A DNA stretch of 64,000 nucleotides, from positions 1 to 64,000 of the forward strand of contig JANQPQ010000040.1 of NCBI GenBank assembly GCA_028285445.1, in the 5' to 3' direction. Numbering within the stretch: position 1 is the stretch's first letter; every line of letters begins with the position of its first letter. The notes beneath the pieces were generated by a model that did no database searches, was not told the DNA's origin, and saw nothing but the letters and a program-made list of their open reading frames with translations. Shown piece after piece: positions 1-7,816 of this stretch. This DNA is from Cyclobacteriaceae bacterium (GTDB lineage: Bacteria; Bacteroidota; Bacteroidia; Cytophagales; Cyclobacteriaceae). A program made the position numbers and the translations under genes.

Positions 1-561
1 TAGCTTGTGAGCATAGCCACCACTTAGATAAGCCCCTGGCTCATCAAATAGATCATATTGTATAATAGTAATATTCACCGTATTTAAATCCTGGGGCAAT
101 TCCCTTTCGCTGGGAACGTCTGTCCATCTAGCATTTCTCTTTACGAAAGAAATTCCTCCTTCGGCATGGATCCATCCATTGCCAACTTTGAATTTTTTAC
201 CTACGCCGGCTATTAATGACAAATTCAACGTTGGGTGAGTGCAGCTAAATGCAGGCTGGTTTGGCAAAGAGAAAGTTTCGCTTACCTCAAAATCAAAAGA
301 TGAGTAGGTTATTAATCCAGTGAAGTAAAGCTGATTTTTCATTAAGTACCTGTAAGAAAAACCAGCCTGAACACTATTGGATAAGGTTTGAGAAACTACT
401 TTTCTGTTTCCTCTCACCAATACGATATCAGCATCTGGAATGGCTGGGCCAATGCCTAAGGCAAACTCATGTTGTTGAGCCATGGTAAACTGAGTGCAAC
501 TAAATAGCCCTATGAACATCCCAATATTTATGCTACGTCTGATAGTACAGGTTCTGAACAT
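1..561 (-). CDS. Predicted secreted/outer-membrane protein, 3' end outside window
   Basis: An open frame of about 187 codons starts at the ATG at 559-561 (minus) and stays open to the window edge, so the gene is partial. The N-terminus reads MFRTCTIRRSINIGMFIGLF followed by SCTQFTMAQ, a basic stretch then a hydrophobic segment and an A-Q type cleavage region, which looks like a Sec signal peptide. The rest has alternating polar and hydrophobic stretches (for example QLYFTGLITYSSFDFEV) of the kind seen in small outer-membrane beta-barrels. I do not recognise a specific family. It is divergent from the serine hydrolase at 672. A soluble periplasmic protein is an alternative. Confidence 0.6.
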   Translation of the reverse strand, partial: MFRTCTIRRSINIGMFIGLFSCTQFTMAQQHEFALGIGPAIPDADIVLVRGNRKVVSQTLSNSVQAGFSYRYLMKNQLYFTGLITYSSFDFEVSETFSLPNQPAFSCTHPTLNLSLIAGVGKKFKVGNGWIHAEGGISFVKRNARWTDVPSERELPQDLNTVNITIIQYDLFDEPGAYLSGGYAHKL

Positions 562-594
562 AACTCCAACGTAGTACCTCACATCAAATAGGAA

Positions 595-609
595 GGCGCA
601 CTTTAGAAA
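595..609. repeat. Direct repeat copy 1 (GGCGCACTTTAGAAA)
   Basis: A 15-bp sequence found again exactly at 1947-1961, so the two copies bracket the serine hydrolase gene. In this copy the following bases (TATGCC) only partly complete a dyad. It lies just upstream of the chosen start of the hydrolase. Confidence 0.5.
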
Positions 610-671
610 GTATGCCATATAAGATGTCAAACGGAAGTACCATGGCTATCAGAATTAAAATAAGATTAGAC

Positions 672-1856
672 ATGAAGTTGAGAATGATGTATTGTATGGG
701 GTTGTTGGTTCTGTTAGTGTCTTGCCAAAACGACCAACTACCACCGCCTAGTTTGTATTCTTACTCTAACCCGACTCAATTTAATGATGGGATAGAAGTG
801 GGTGGCCTGAACCAGGTTGGAATGGATGAGCAATTGATTACGAGTATGATGGATGAGCTATTGAATGATCCTTCACATAGCTACCATAGTATGCTAATCT
901 TCAAGGATGACAAGCTGGTACTGGAAGAGTATTTTGGAGGCTTTGATCTGGAAATTAGAGATTACGAATTGGGCCAGGTTCCGTTTCAGCAATTCGATGA
1001 AAGCAGCCTGCACTTTTCGGCTTCTGTTACGAAAAGCGTCACCTCCTTACTTTACGGGATAGCGATAGATAAAGGAATTGTGCCGGCAAATCTGAATACT
1101 TCTCTATTTACTTTTTTTGACGACTACCAAGACCTTGGGAACGGAAAATTAGATGTTACCGTCCACCATATGCTAAGTATGACAACCGGCCTTGAGTGGT
1201 CTGAAGATACTGATTTTGTTAATCCTACAAACAACCTGGTAGAGATGTGGAACGCCCAAGATCCTGTCGGCTATTTGCTTGCTAAGCCTCTGGAGATTAG
1301 CCCAGGTAATGTGTGGAATTACAATAGTGGCGTAAGTACTATTCTCGGGGAAATAGTTGCTCGAAGCGCAAATAAATCCCTAAGTGAATTTGCCGCCGAA
1401 GAGTTATTTGAGCCACTGGGAATTAATGATTTCGAATGGGTGGGGCATGTCGAGAATAACGATTTGGCCCTAGGTGGCGGCGGGCTTTATTTATCAGCCA
1501 GGTCTATGGTAAAGTTGGGACGGTTGGTTCTTAATGAAGGTGTATGGAATGGCAAGCAAATAGTGTCAGCGGAATGGATTCGCGAATCAACCTCACCACA
1601 GTTCGATTTACCTCCCTCGTTTTTCGAGTCACTGCACGCCGAAGAATATGGATACCATTGGTGGGTGGAGAGCTATGACAACGGGAAAATACAAGGCTTC
1701 AGTGCCAGAGGCTGGGGCCTGCAGTTTATTATTGTAGTTCCAGCATTAGACTTGGTTGTAGTATTAAATGGAGGGCATTGGAATCCACAAGAAACGGCCC
1801 CAGTAAAATTCAATTACTTAATTGAGGAATATATAATACCCGCCGTTCAGGACTGA
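672..1856 (+). CDS. Serine hydrolase lipoprotein, beta-lactamase/DD-peptidase (class C) fold
   Basis: A beta-lactamase-family (PF00144-type) serine hydrolase of about 394 residues, presumably acting on the cell envelope or on small ester/amide substrates in the periplasm. The nucleophile motif is S-V-T-K in SASVTKSVTSLL, and a Y-N-S motif follows in WNYNSG. A glycine-rich third motif (ARGWGLQF) lies near the C-terminus. The start at 672 is preferred over in-frame ATGs at 612, 624 and 642 because it gives a compact lipoprotein signal, MKLRMMYCMGLLVLLVSC, with the lipobox Cys at residue 18. The longer form would add a charged, non-signal-like extension. The gene is monocistronic, converges on the AraC regulator downstream, and is bracketed by a 15-bp direct repeat. 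The substrate cannot be inferred. Confidence 0.8.
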   Translation: MKLRMMYCMGLLVLLVSCQNDQLPPPSLYSYSNPTQFNDGIEVGGLNQVGMDEQLITSMMDELLNDPSHSYHSMLIFKDDKLVLEEYFGGFDLEIRDYELGQVPFQQFDESSLHFSASVTKSVTSLLYGIAIDKGIVPANLNTSLFTFFDDYQDLGNGKLDVTVHHMLSMTTGLEWSEDTDFVNPTNNLVEMWNAQDPVGYLLAKPLEISPGNVWNYNSGVSTILGEIVARSANKSLSEFAAEELFEPLGINDFEWVGHVENNDLALGGGGLYLSARSMVKLGRLVLNEGVWNGKQIVSAEWIRESTSPQFDLPPSFFESLHAEEYGYHWWVESYDNGKIQGFSARGWGLQFIIVVPALDLVVVLNGGHWNPQETAPVKFNYLIEEYIIPAVQD

Positions 1857-1946
1857 CAGGGTAACTGAGAGAATAAACCGAAATCGACATCATGATTTCC
1901 AAAAAGAATCTTGAAACTGCCAAAAGGACTAAATATTGGAAATCAG

Positions 1947-1968
1947 GGCGCACTTTAGAAATTGCGCC
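1947..1968. repeat. Direct repeat copy 2 with hairpin, between convergent genes
   Basis: Second exact copy of the 15-bp repeat (1947-1961). Here it is embedded in a dyad, GGCGCA (1947-1952), a 10-nt loop, then TGCGCC (1963-1968). It lies between the convergent serine hydrolase and AraC genes, so it could help transcription termination. There is no clear T-tract. Confidence 0.4.
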
Positions 1969-2022
1969 AATTAGGTCTCAGTTAACTGATAAGCTTGCAA
2001 TGCAGAAATGCAAAACGGGTTT

Positions 2023-3198
2023 TTAGGCAGAGATCTGCTTGGTCTCCAAGCGGTCTTTGCCTTTTCTTCTGTACTCTGATGGAGTAACCGCAGTATACTT
2101 TTTGAATACACGATTGAAGGAAGCCTTATTATTGAAACCATTCTCTATTGCAACAGCCAATATTTTGAAATGGTCGAAACTCTCATCCCTCAGCATTCTT
2201 TTCGCAGATTCGATGCGATACTGATTTATAAATTCAAAGAAGTTGGTCCCGAACTCCTGATTAACTATCTGTGATAGGTGATAGGCCGGAACGTTGATCT
2301 GGTCAGCCAGATCAGAAACCTTCAATTCACTATTCAGGTAAGGCTTATGTTCAGATATGTGGGAGAGAAGTAGTCCCTTGATTTGCTCCACCTTTGACTG
2401 GTCAAGCGACGATGTTTGATATTTCGGTTCATTTATGTTGGCGCTGGTTATTGGCAAATAGATGCTGTAGGTATTACTTCGTATTTGGGCATTATGACCA
2501 ATCATAATAATTATAACGACCATGCCTAAAACGAACAGCACATCCAATTCAAGTACGTAAGTGTTATTAATCTTATTGGCTATAAAGGAGATAGTATTAA
2601 GAACTATCAGTAGAGTAAACCCCAAGGCTAGTTTCTTAGTCCACTTAAGTCGAAACAGGCGGTCAGTGGAGTGATTGTGGCTAAGCCATACTTCGTATTG
2701 GAAGATTTTGCGATAGGCCAAATAGGCAAATAGCAGGTTTGTCATCAATGTTGATAGTCCATAAAGAAAGGGAGCTGGCGAGATTTGTAAAGAGGCTAGC
2801 TCGTTGATAAAGTCCATCTTCGAGCTAAGGCTTTCGAAATAAAAGGGAACAAAATAAACCAGCCAAACCAGGAATGGAGTGACATACAAAAGGTGCTGCC
2901 TTTTATAATGGAAATTGGGCCTATTCAAGGCTTCTACATACAGCAAGAACACCGGCCCTACCAACAGAAGCAAAGGAAATGTAACACCTACTAAGTAAGG
3001 AAGGTGGAATATCAACCCTGACATTAGTGCCACATACTCCGTAATATGGATAGAATAGACCAAAACGAAAGTAGCAGCCAGGTTTCTGGCCGTTTGATTT
3101 CCTTCTTTGCCAACCACTAAGTTTAGTGATAATATATACCCGTAAATGGCTCCTGCTAGTATTAAGGCTGCATCCAGGCCTATTTGAATTGAAGACAT
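2023..3198 (-). CDS. Membrane-anchored AraC-family transcriptional regulator
   Basis: A 391-residue regulator with an N-terminal half of about seven hydrophobic segments (residues ~5-235) and a C-terminal AraC/XylS double helix-turn-helix domain (residues ~285-385). The second HTH carries the usual signature, with NGFNNKASFNRVFKKYT and TPSEYRRK at the end. This membrane-HTH layout is common in Bacteroidota and suggests sensing at the inner membrane with direct DNA binding. The ligand and targets are unknown. It starts at an ATG and is divergent from the prolyl oligopeptidase. A second protein of the same architecture is at 40018-41118. Confidence 0.85.
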   Translation of the reverse strand: MSSIQIGLDAALILAGAIYGYILSLNLVVGKEGNQTARNLAATFVLVYSIHITEYVALMSGLIFHLPYLVGVTFPLLLLVGPVFLLYVEALNRPNFHYKRQHLLYVTPFLVWLVYFVPFYFESLSSKMDFINELASLQISPAPFLYGLSTLMTNLLFAYLAYRKIFQYEVWLSHNHSTDRLFRLKWTKKLALGFTLLIVLNTISFIANKINNTYVLELDVLFVLGMVVIIIMIGHNAQIRSNTYSIYLPITSANINEPKYQTSSLDQSKVEQIKGLLLSHISEHKPYLNSELKVSDLADQINVPAYHLSQIVNQEFGTNFFEFINQYRIESAKRMLRDESFDHFKILAVAIENGFNNKASFNRVFKKYTAVTPSEYRRKGKDRLETKQISA

Positions 3199-3528
3199 TG
3201 GCTACATGATTAGTTACTCCATGGTAACGGATTCCCAGCTGTAAGAAGTAGGCAAAATTTCAGAATCGGGTAATAGATTCTAAAGTGAGCCAAAAAAAAC
3301 TCATGATTCTCCCAACTTCCCCACTCAAAGTCGCTGCAAAGTGACAAGGGCCGAAGGCCCAAGGTAAGTTTTAGTTATGACGTTGGATTCGTTAAGGGCA
3401 GACCCCGCGAATTTCCCTTAAGAGAGTACTACCACAGGAAGTACTCTCTTCTAGTCCAGACGACAATGACCCTTTAAATACCACCTTGCTGGCGGTAATA
3501 CTCATTTTGAACCAATAGGCTATCAGTG
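3199..3528. other. Divergent intergenic region with two hairpins
   Basis: About 330 bp without a gene, between the divergent AraC regulator and the prolyl oligopeptidase. It contains a short GC-rich hairpin, GGGCC-GAA-GGCCC (3348-3360), and a longer perfect 11-bp inverted repeat (3420-3450, separate entry). I see no credible small ORF and no exact TAnnTTTG -7 box. Confidence 0.6.
3420..3450. promoter_or_regulatory. Perfect 11-bp inverted repeat upstream of prolyl oligopeptidase
   Basis: AAGAGAGTACT (3420-3430), a 9-nt loop (3431-3439), then AGTACTCTCTT (3440-3450). The arms match perfectly. It lies about 80 bp before the peptidase start. There is no T-run after it, so an operator or RNA stem is more likely than an intrinsic terminator. 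Confidence 0.5.
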
Positions 3529-5682
3529 ATGAAAAACTTAACGATGACAGTAGTCATTTTTTCACTAACATTTATGACTTGTAACTCTCAGGAAAAGTTT
3601 CAAAGGCCAGAGGTTAAGGAATATCCAGCGAGTACGATAGTCGACCAAACCGATGTTTACCATAATATCGAAGTGGAAGATCCTTATAGGTGGCTTGAGA
3701 ATTTGGAAAGTGACGAAGTGCGAAATTGGATGCAAGCCCAGGATTCATTCGCTTCATCGTTCATCGATACCTTGTCAATACGACAGGCTGTCCTTAACAG
3801 ATACAATGCTATTAGGAACATCAAGCCCGGACGTATCAGCGGGGTACCTAGAAAAGCCGTCGGCAAATACTTCTTCTACAGCCGCAAACTAGAGCCAGTA
3901 GGTATTTATGTATCAGAAAGCAGCCAACCTGGAACAGAGAATCTGCTGTACTCACTTGAGGCAATAAGCAAGTTGGGTGAACCGGATCAAAATATGAGGC
4001 TTGTTGAATTTGAACCTAGCCCAGATGGCAAGTATTTGGCTTTCGGAATTGCAAATGGTGGCTCGCAGTGGAACACATGGTACATTTTAGATGTGGCCAA
4101 TCGGAAACTACTTGATGATCAACTCGATGGTATGTATTTGTTTTACTCGAAGATTTCCTGGAAGAAGGATAGCCAGGGTTTCGTTTATAATGGATTTCAG
4201 GTGCCGCAAGGCTCTGATATGCAAACACCAACGGGTCATCAAATCCGGTATCACCGTGTTGGCACATCCCAGGATGCTGATGCAATCATATACGAAGATC
4301 TGGAAAATCCCGGATGGATATTTAGTGGCGACGTTAGCAACAACGGCAAACACTTTGTATTTACAAGCCTGGGTCGGGAAGTAAACAATGTTTACTACAA
4401 AAAGTTAGATTCTGAAGAGCCTGTGGCAGAACTGGTAGGAGGCAGGAGTGATCGATATATCTATATAGGTTCCATTGGCGACGACTTATATTTCGCTACA
4501 AGCAAAAACTCTCCAAACTTGCGAGTAGTAAAGATTAACATCAATGAACCAGAATACGAAAATTGGGTGGAGTTGGTACCGGAAAGGGACTATGCCATTA
4601 ATACTGCGGTTTTGGTGGGAGGGAAGCTGGTAATTGAATACCTGAAAGACGTCTCTCCTCAATTGGAAATACATACGCTAAATGGGGAATTGGAGACAAG
4701 GGTGAAGCTGCCATACATTGGGGGCTGGTTGGTATCTAGGCGTAGCACTGGGTTTATGAACGGGGTCATTGGTAATCAGAATGATGATGAGGCCTTCTTT
4801 GGAATGAATGGCCAAACTGATCCAGGTTCCATTTACAGACTTAACACAACAACGGGGGAAATTACGGTTTATAGCAAACCTGAATTGGCCTTCAATCCCG
4901 GAGACTATACTACCGAACAGGTGTTCTATAATTCCAAAGACGGTACCAAAGTGCCAATGTTCATTGTCTACAAAAATGGCTTAAAGAAAAATGCGAACAC
5001 TCCAGCCTGGCTCTACGCCTATGGCTATAACTTTCCTTCTACTTTATATTATGTAGGCAGTATTATGACCTGGCTGGATATGGGAGGAATTTATGCCTAC
5101 CCCGGGATCAGGGGAGGATCTGACTATGGCATTAACTGGATAAAGGCTGGTGCTGCCAGAAACAAGCAAAATGCTATTGATGACTATATCTATGCTGCCA
5201 GGTATCTGATAGAAGCGGGGTATACTACCGCTGACAAGCTAATTGCAAATGGTGGAAGCGCCAGCGGGCCACTTCCTGCAGCGGCTATTATTCAAGAGCC
5301 TTCACTATTCGGACTTGCCTATATTGATATTCCATTGCTGGATATGGTACGTATGTACGACTTCATTAGTCAGATAATAACTACTGGTTGGGGTTCTATA
5401 GAAAACAAAGAAGATTTTGAGGCACTTTACGCATGGTCTCCTTACCACAATGTGAAGCCTGCAAACTACCCACCAACCATTATCACGCCGGGAGAGAAAG
5501 ATCAAATGGCCAATCCATTACACGCCTATAAGTTTACTGCTGCACTGCAGAATGCTCAGAAAGACAATACTAGCCCCATATTGTTGCAAATAGCCTGGGG
5601 TGCAGGCCATGCAACTACGCGCAGAACTGAGATCAATCAATTGGCATTTGCAGCCTATTGGTTTCAGATGAAAGTGGAGTAG
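3529..5682 (+). CDS. Prolyl oligopeptidase (S9A family), predicted lipoprotein
   Basis: About 717 residues, the usual length for prolyl endopeptidase. The N-terminus MKNLTMTVVIFSLTFMTC is a lipoprotein signal, so the enzyme is probably anchored in the periplasm or outer membrane. The region YPASTIVDQTDVYHNIEVED followed by PYRWLE is the classic start of the S9A fold, followed by the beta-propeller. The C-terminal alpha/beta-hydrolase domain (from ~residue 455) carries the triad: Ser577 in NGGSASG, Asp658 in GEKDQMANP and His694 in GAGHATTR. The nucleophile elbow GGSASGP differs from the common GGSNGGL but keeps Ser. The GTG at 3526 is possible, but the adjacent ATG at 3529 is preferred. It cleaves short proline-containing peptides by family knowledge. 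Confidence 0.88.
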   Translation: MKNLTMTVVIFSLTFMTCNSQEKFQRPEVKEYPASTIVDQTDVYHNIEVEDPYRWLENLESDEVRNWMQAQDSFASSFIDTLSIRQAVLNRYNAIRNIKPGRISGVPRKAVGKYFFYSRKLEPVGIYVSESSQPGTENLLYSLEAISKLGEPDQNMRLVEFEPSPDGKYLAFGIANGGSQWNTWYILDVANRKLLDDQLDGMYLFYSKISWKKDSQGFVYNGFQVPQGSDMQTPTGHQIRYHRVGTSQDADAIIYEDLENPGWIFSGDVSNNGKHFVFTSLGREVNNVYYKKLDSEEPVAELVGGRSDRYIYIGSIGDDLYFATSKNSPNLRVVKININEPEYENWVELVPERDYAINTAVLVGGKLVIEYLKDVSPQLEIHTLNGELETRVKLPYIGGWLVSRRSTGFMNGVIGNQNDDEAFFGMNGQTDPGSIYRLNTTTGEITVYSKPELAFNPGDYTTEQVFYNSKDGTKVPMFIVYKNGLKKNANTPAWLYAYGYNFPSTLYYVGSIMTWLDMGGIYAYPGIRGGSDYGINWIKAGAARNKQNAIDDYIYAARYLIEAGYTTADKLIANGGSASGPLPAAAIIQEPSLFGLAYIDIPLLDMVRMYDFISQIITTGWGSIENKEDFEALYAWSPYHNVKPANYPPTIITPGEKDQMANPLHAYKFTAALQNAQKDNTSPILLQIAWGAGHATTRRTEINQLAFAAYWFQMKVE

Positions 5683-5708
5683 CCTGGAAGGTGCCAGATG
5701 CCATTCAA

Positions 5709-6146
5709 TTAGCTCTCAATAAGGCGCTTTAAGCTTCTTAAGTCATTGAGCTGACGCCGTATCATAGATCTCTTCAGTAGTGGAAGAAGGAGCCTCATTA
5801 CCAGCCCTTTCGGTCTTACCTCATTGAGCATGAGTACTTCCGTTCCACCGCCATCGATACTTCGCAGTCGAGTCTGCGCTTCCATCAAAATTTGTTTGCT
5901 TTCAAGCCTATAGGAGAATTGGAACGGTGGCTCAATAGAAAGCAACTCTTCCTCAAACACAACCTCTCTTCCATTTTCCTTGAACAGATATTGAAATTTA
6001 GCACCCGGTTCATTGAGAAGATCATTCAAAGGCTTGACTTCTTTTAGACCAGTGAGCCATTGATGAATGACTGAGTGATCACTAATAACATCATAAACAA
6101 GTTCTAATGATTTTTCGATTTCTATTCTAGTTTCGTAGGTCACCAT
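5709..6146 (-). CDS. SRPBCC (START/polyketide-cyclase-like) family protein
   Basis: A 145-residue cytosolic protein with the SRPBCC opening MVTYETRIEIEKSLELVYDV followed by ISDHSVIHQW and a C-terminal helix (LLPLLKRSMIRRQLNDLRSL). The length and the strand/helix pattern fit the helix-grip fold that binds hydrophobic ligands. The specific ligand is not recognisable. It is convergent with the prolyl oligopeptidase (26 bp between stops) and stands alone on its strand. Confidence 0.7.
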   Translation of the reverse strand: MVTYETRIEIEKSLELVYDVISDHSVIHQWLTGLKEVKPLNDLLNEPGAKFQYLFKENGREVVFEEELLSIEPPFQFSYRLESKQILMEAQTRLRSIDGGGTEVLMLNEVRPKGLVMRLLLPLLKRSMIRRQLNDLRSLKRLIES

Positions 6147-6376
6147 AATTATTTGATCTTAATTCACACCAGGTCGATTGTGGGTTACCAACCAAAACAT
6201 CCAGCAATTTGGTTTACTCGTCAAATGGCTTAGGCACCCGCATCCAGCCCTGATATATGCTAACAATTTTTATTGGGCCTAATACTAGAAAGCCGCAACG
6301 TGAAAAGCGTATCAGTTTCTAAACTACCACCTATTTAAAGCAGGGTTTGTCAAGTAATTTGGCTAGTGACCGGTTG

Positions 6377-6622
6377 CTACTGCTTGTCCATCATCATCTC
6401 AATCATGGCTTTGGCACCATCAGGTCCTGTAACTTTCAAAACGGGGCCAGTTCCCTGGGCCTTAATTGACAAATCAAAATCAAAAAATGGACAGCATTTG
6501 CGCTCCGACAGCATGTAGTAAGTCAGTTTTGGAAGGAATTCGTCTTCTATCTTAAACTGGAATATGTATCCGTTTTCAACTTCTTCATAAGACTCCACCC
6601 TTGAAAATATGACATTACGCAA
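6377..6622 (-). CDS. Small CCPF-motif protein, N-terminally truncated or non-ATG start
   Basis: An 81-codon frame starting at TTG. The core ERKCCPFFDFDLSIKAQG, followed by VTGPDGAKAMIEMM, matches a family of ~90-residue bacterial proteins with a Cys-Cys-Pro-Phe motif; its function is not known to me. Upstream, in the same frame, codons read KELLTGV, then a TAG stop (about 6638-6640), then ERLDELRNVIF. LTG-x-(E)-x-x-ER-LDEL is how this family usually begins, so the stop may interrupt the natural N-terminus. Either a TTG/CTG start rescues a shorter protein or this is a decaying gene. Confidence 0.5.
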   Translation of the reverse strand: MRNVIFSRVESYEEVENGYIFQFKIEDEFLPKLTYYMLSERKCCPFFDFDLSIKAQGTGPVLKVTGPDGAKAMIEMMMDKQ

Positions 6623-6749
6623 CTCATCCAGGCGTTCCTAAACTCCAGTTAGTAGCTCTTTTCCAACCCGATAATAAAAATTAATGAAGTAATAATATGG
6701 CCAGCAGATTTATCCCTTAGCTTGCGGGAGTAGTTCGTATAATGCTGAT

Positions 6750-7199
6750 TTAATCTGCTGTGGTGCCTCCAACAAACATAATCCTCCAGAACTTCAGCTT
6801 TCCTTTCTCCGGAGTAAGTATCCACATGTTATGTACCGAAATAGGTTCAACTGTTCCACTTTCCTTCAATGTGCGTGTGCCACCAACCCAAGCGGCTAAG
6901 TATACCTTTTCTCCAAGCGTCTCTGTTTCCTTCACATCCAAAGTCACCTGAAGATCATAGGTATTGAAATATGGACTGTATAATCCTCTCATTGCTTCTT
7001 TACCCTTTACAGGGCCTGCAGGCATAAATAATACGACATCTTCCGCTACAAGATTCATAAATGAATCGATGTCTTCACCGTTGAAGGCTTTTGTCCAGGC
7101 ATCAACAAACTGGGCCATTTGCTGGCTGCTGGCATTTTGGGCCTGCAGATGGCAACAAATTGAAAGGACTCCTAGGGTGATCAGGCTGGAGGTTTTCAT
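6750..7199 (-). CDS. Secreted SnoaL-like / NTF2-fold protein
   Basis: About 149 residues. The ATG at 7199 is chosen because MKTSSLITLGVLSICCHLQA is a clean signal peptide. A TTG at 7271 overlapping the upstream gene by 4 bp would add 24 uncharacteristic residues. The mature part (QMAQFVDAWTKAFNGEDIDS, then FMNLVAEDVVLFMPAG, GKEAMRGLYSPYF) has the pattern of SnoaL/ketosteroid-isomerase-like NTF2 folds, often small hydrolases, isomerases or binding proteins. It is the last gene of the minus-strand operon that begins with the AraC regulator at 12858. Its role in that pathway is unknown. Confidence 0.7.
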   Translation of the reverse strand: MKTSSLITLGVLSICCHLQAQNASSQQMAQFVDAWTKAFNGEDIDSFMNLVAEDVVLFMPAGPVKGKEAMRGLYSPYFNTYDLQVTLDVKETETLGEKVYLAAWVGGTRTLKESGTVEPISVHNMWILTPEKGKLKFWRIMFVGGTTAD

Positions 7200-7267
7200 G
7201 GGGTCATCGGAGATTGTGGAGCACATGGGCTTGTAACACTCAAGATAGGAAGTTTCAGGCTTAGGTT

Positions 7268-7816
7268 TCAATTCAGCCTATTTATTAACTCTCTCAGCAC
7301 TTCCGGGAATTGTTTCTGTCCCCTAAGAAAATGACCCCTGTCCTTATACTCAAAGTACTGAGAATTCAATTGCTGATGTATATGCCGGGCTTCGGCAATT
7401 GGGATATATTCATCATCAGCAGATGCAAATTGGACTATCCATTGTTGATTTCTCTTGATGGCTCCCCAATTCCATGGTCGATCAAAGTACCCACTTTGCT
7501 TTTCCAGGTCATCCTCCAGATCGGTGTAGGCAGCCGCTACCAGTATGCTTCCTAATATTCTATGAGTTTCTGCATATCTCATGGCGCAAACTGCTCCGGA
7601 AGAATGCCCGATCATTATAGTGTCCTGATCGGCCTTTGCGTGCTTCTCAAGAAACTTAATCCAATATTGCTCCCTGGCCATAACGGAGTCAGGGAAAGTT
7701 TCTGCCATGATTGGTAATCCAAGTTTTTGAATTTCAGCCGTTAGCCATGGTAGCCAGGCATAGTTCCACCTTAGGGTTTGATTGCCGTGGATTAAAACAA
7801 TCTTGCAATGCTTCAT
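7268..7816 (-). CDS. RBBP9/YdeN-like alpha/beta serine hydrolase
   Basis: A 182-residue single-domain alpha/beta hydrolase. The oxyanion/N-terminal motif is VLIHGNQ, the nucleophile elbow is GHSSGA, a candidate acid lies in SADDEYIP, and the His is in YKDRGHFLRG. The small size and layout match RBBP9/YdeN serine hydrolases. It acts in the cytosol (no signal). Its ATG overlaps the stop of the aconitase X gene by one base (TAATG), indicating translational coupling. In this operon it might hydrolyse an ester, thioester or amide intermediate, which is inference only. Confidence 0.78.
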   Translation of the reverse strand: MKHCKIVLIHGNQTLRWNYAWLPWLTAEIQKLGLPIMAETFPDSVMAREQYWIKFLEKHAKADQDTIMIGHSSGAVCAMRYAETHRILGSILVAAAYTDLEDDLEKQSGYFDRPWNWGAIKRNQQWIVQFASADDEYIPIAEARHIHQQLNSQYFEYKDRGHFLRGQKQFPEVLRELINRLN

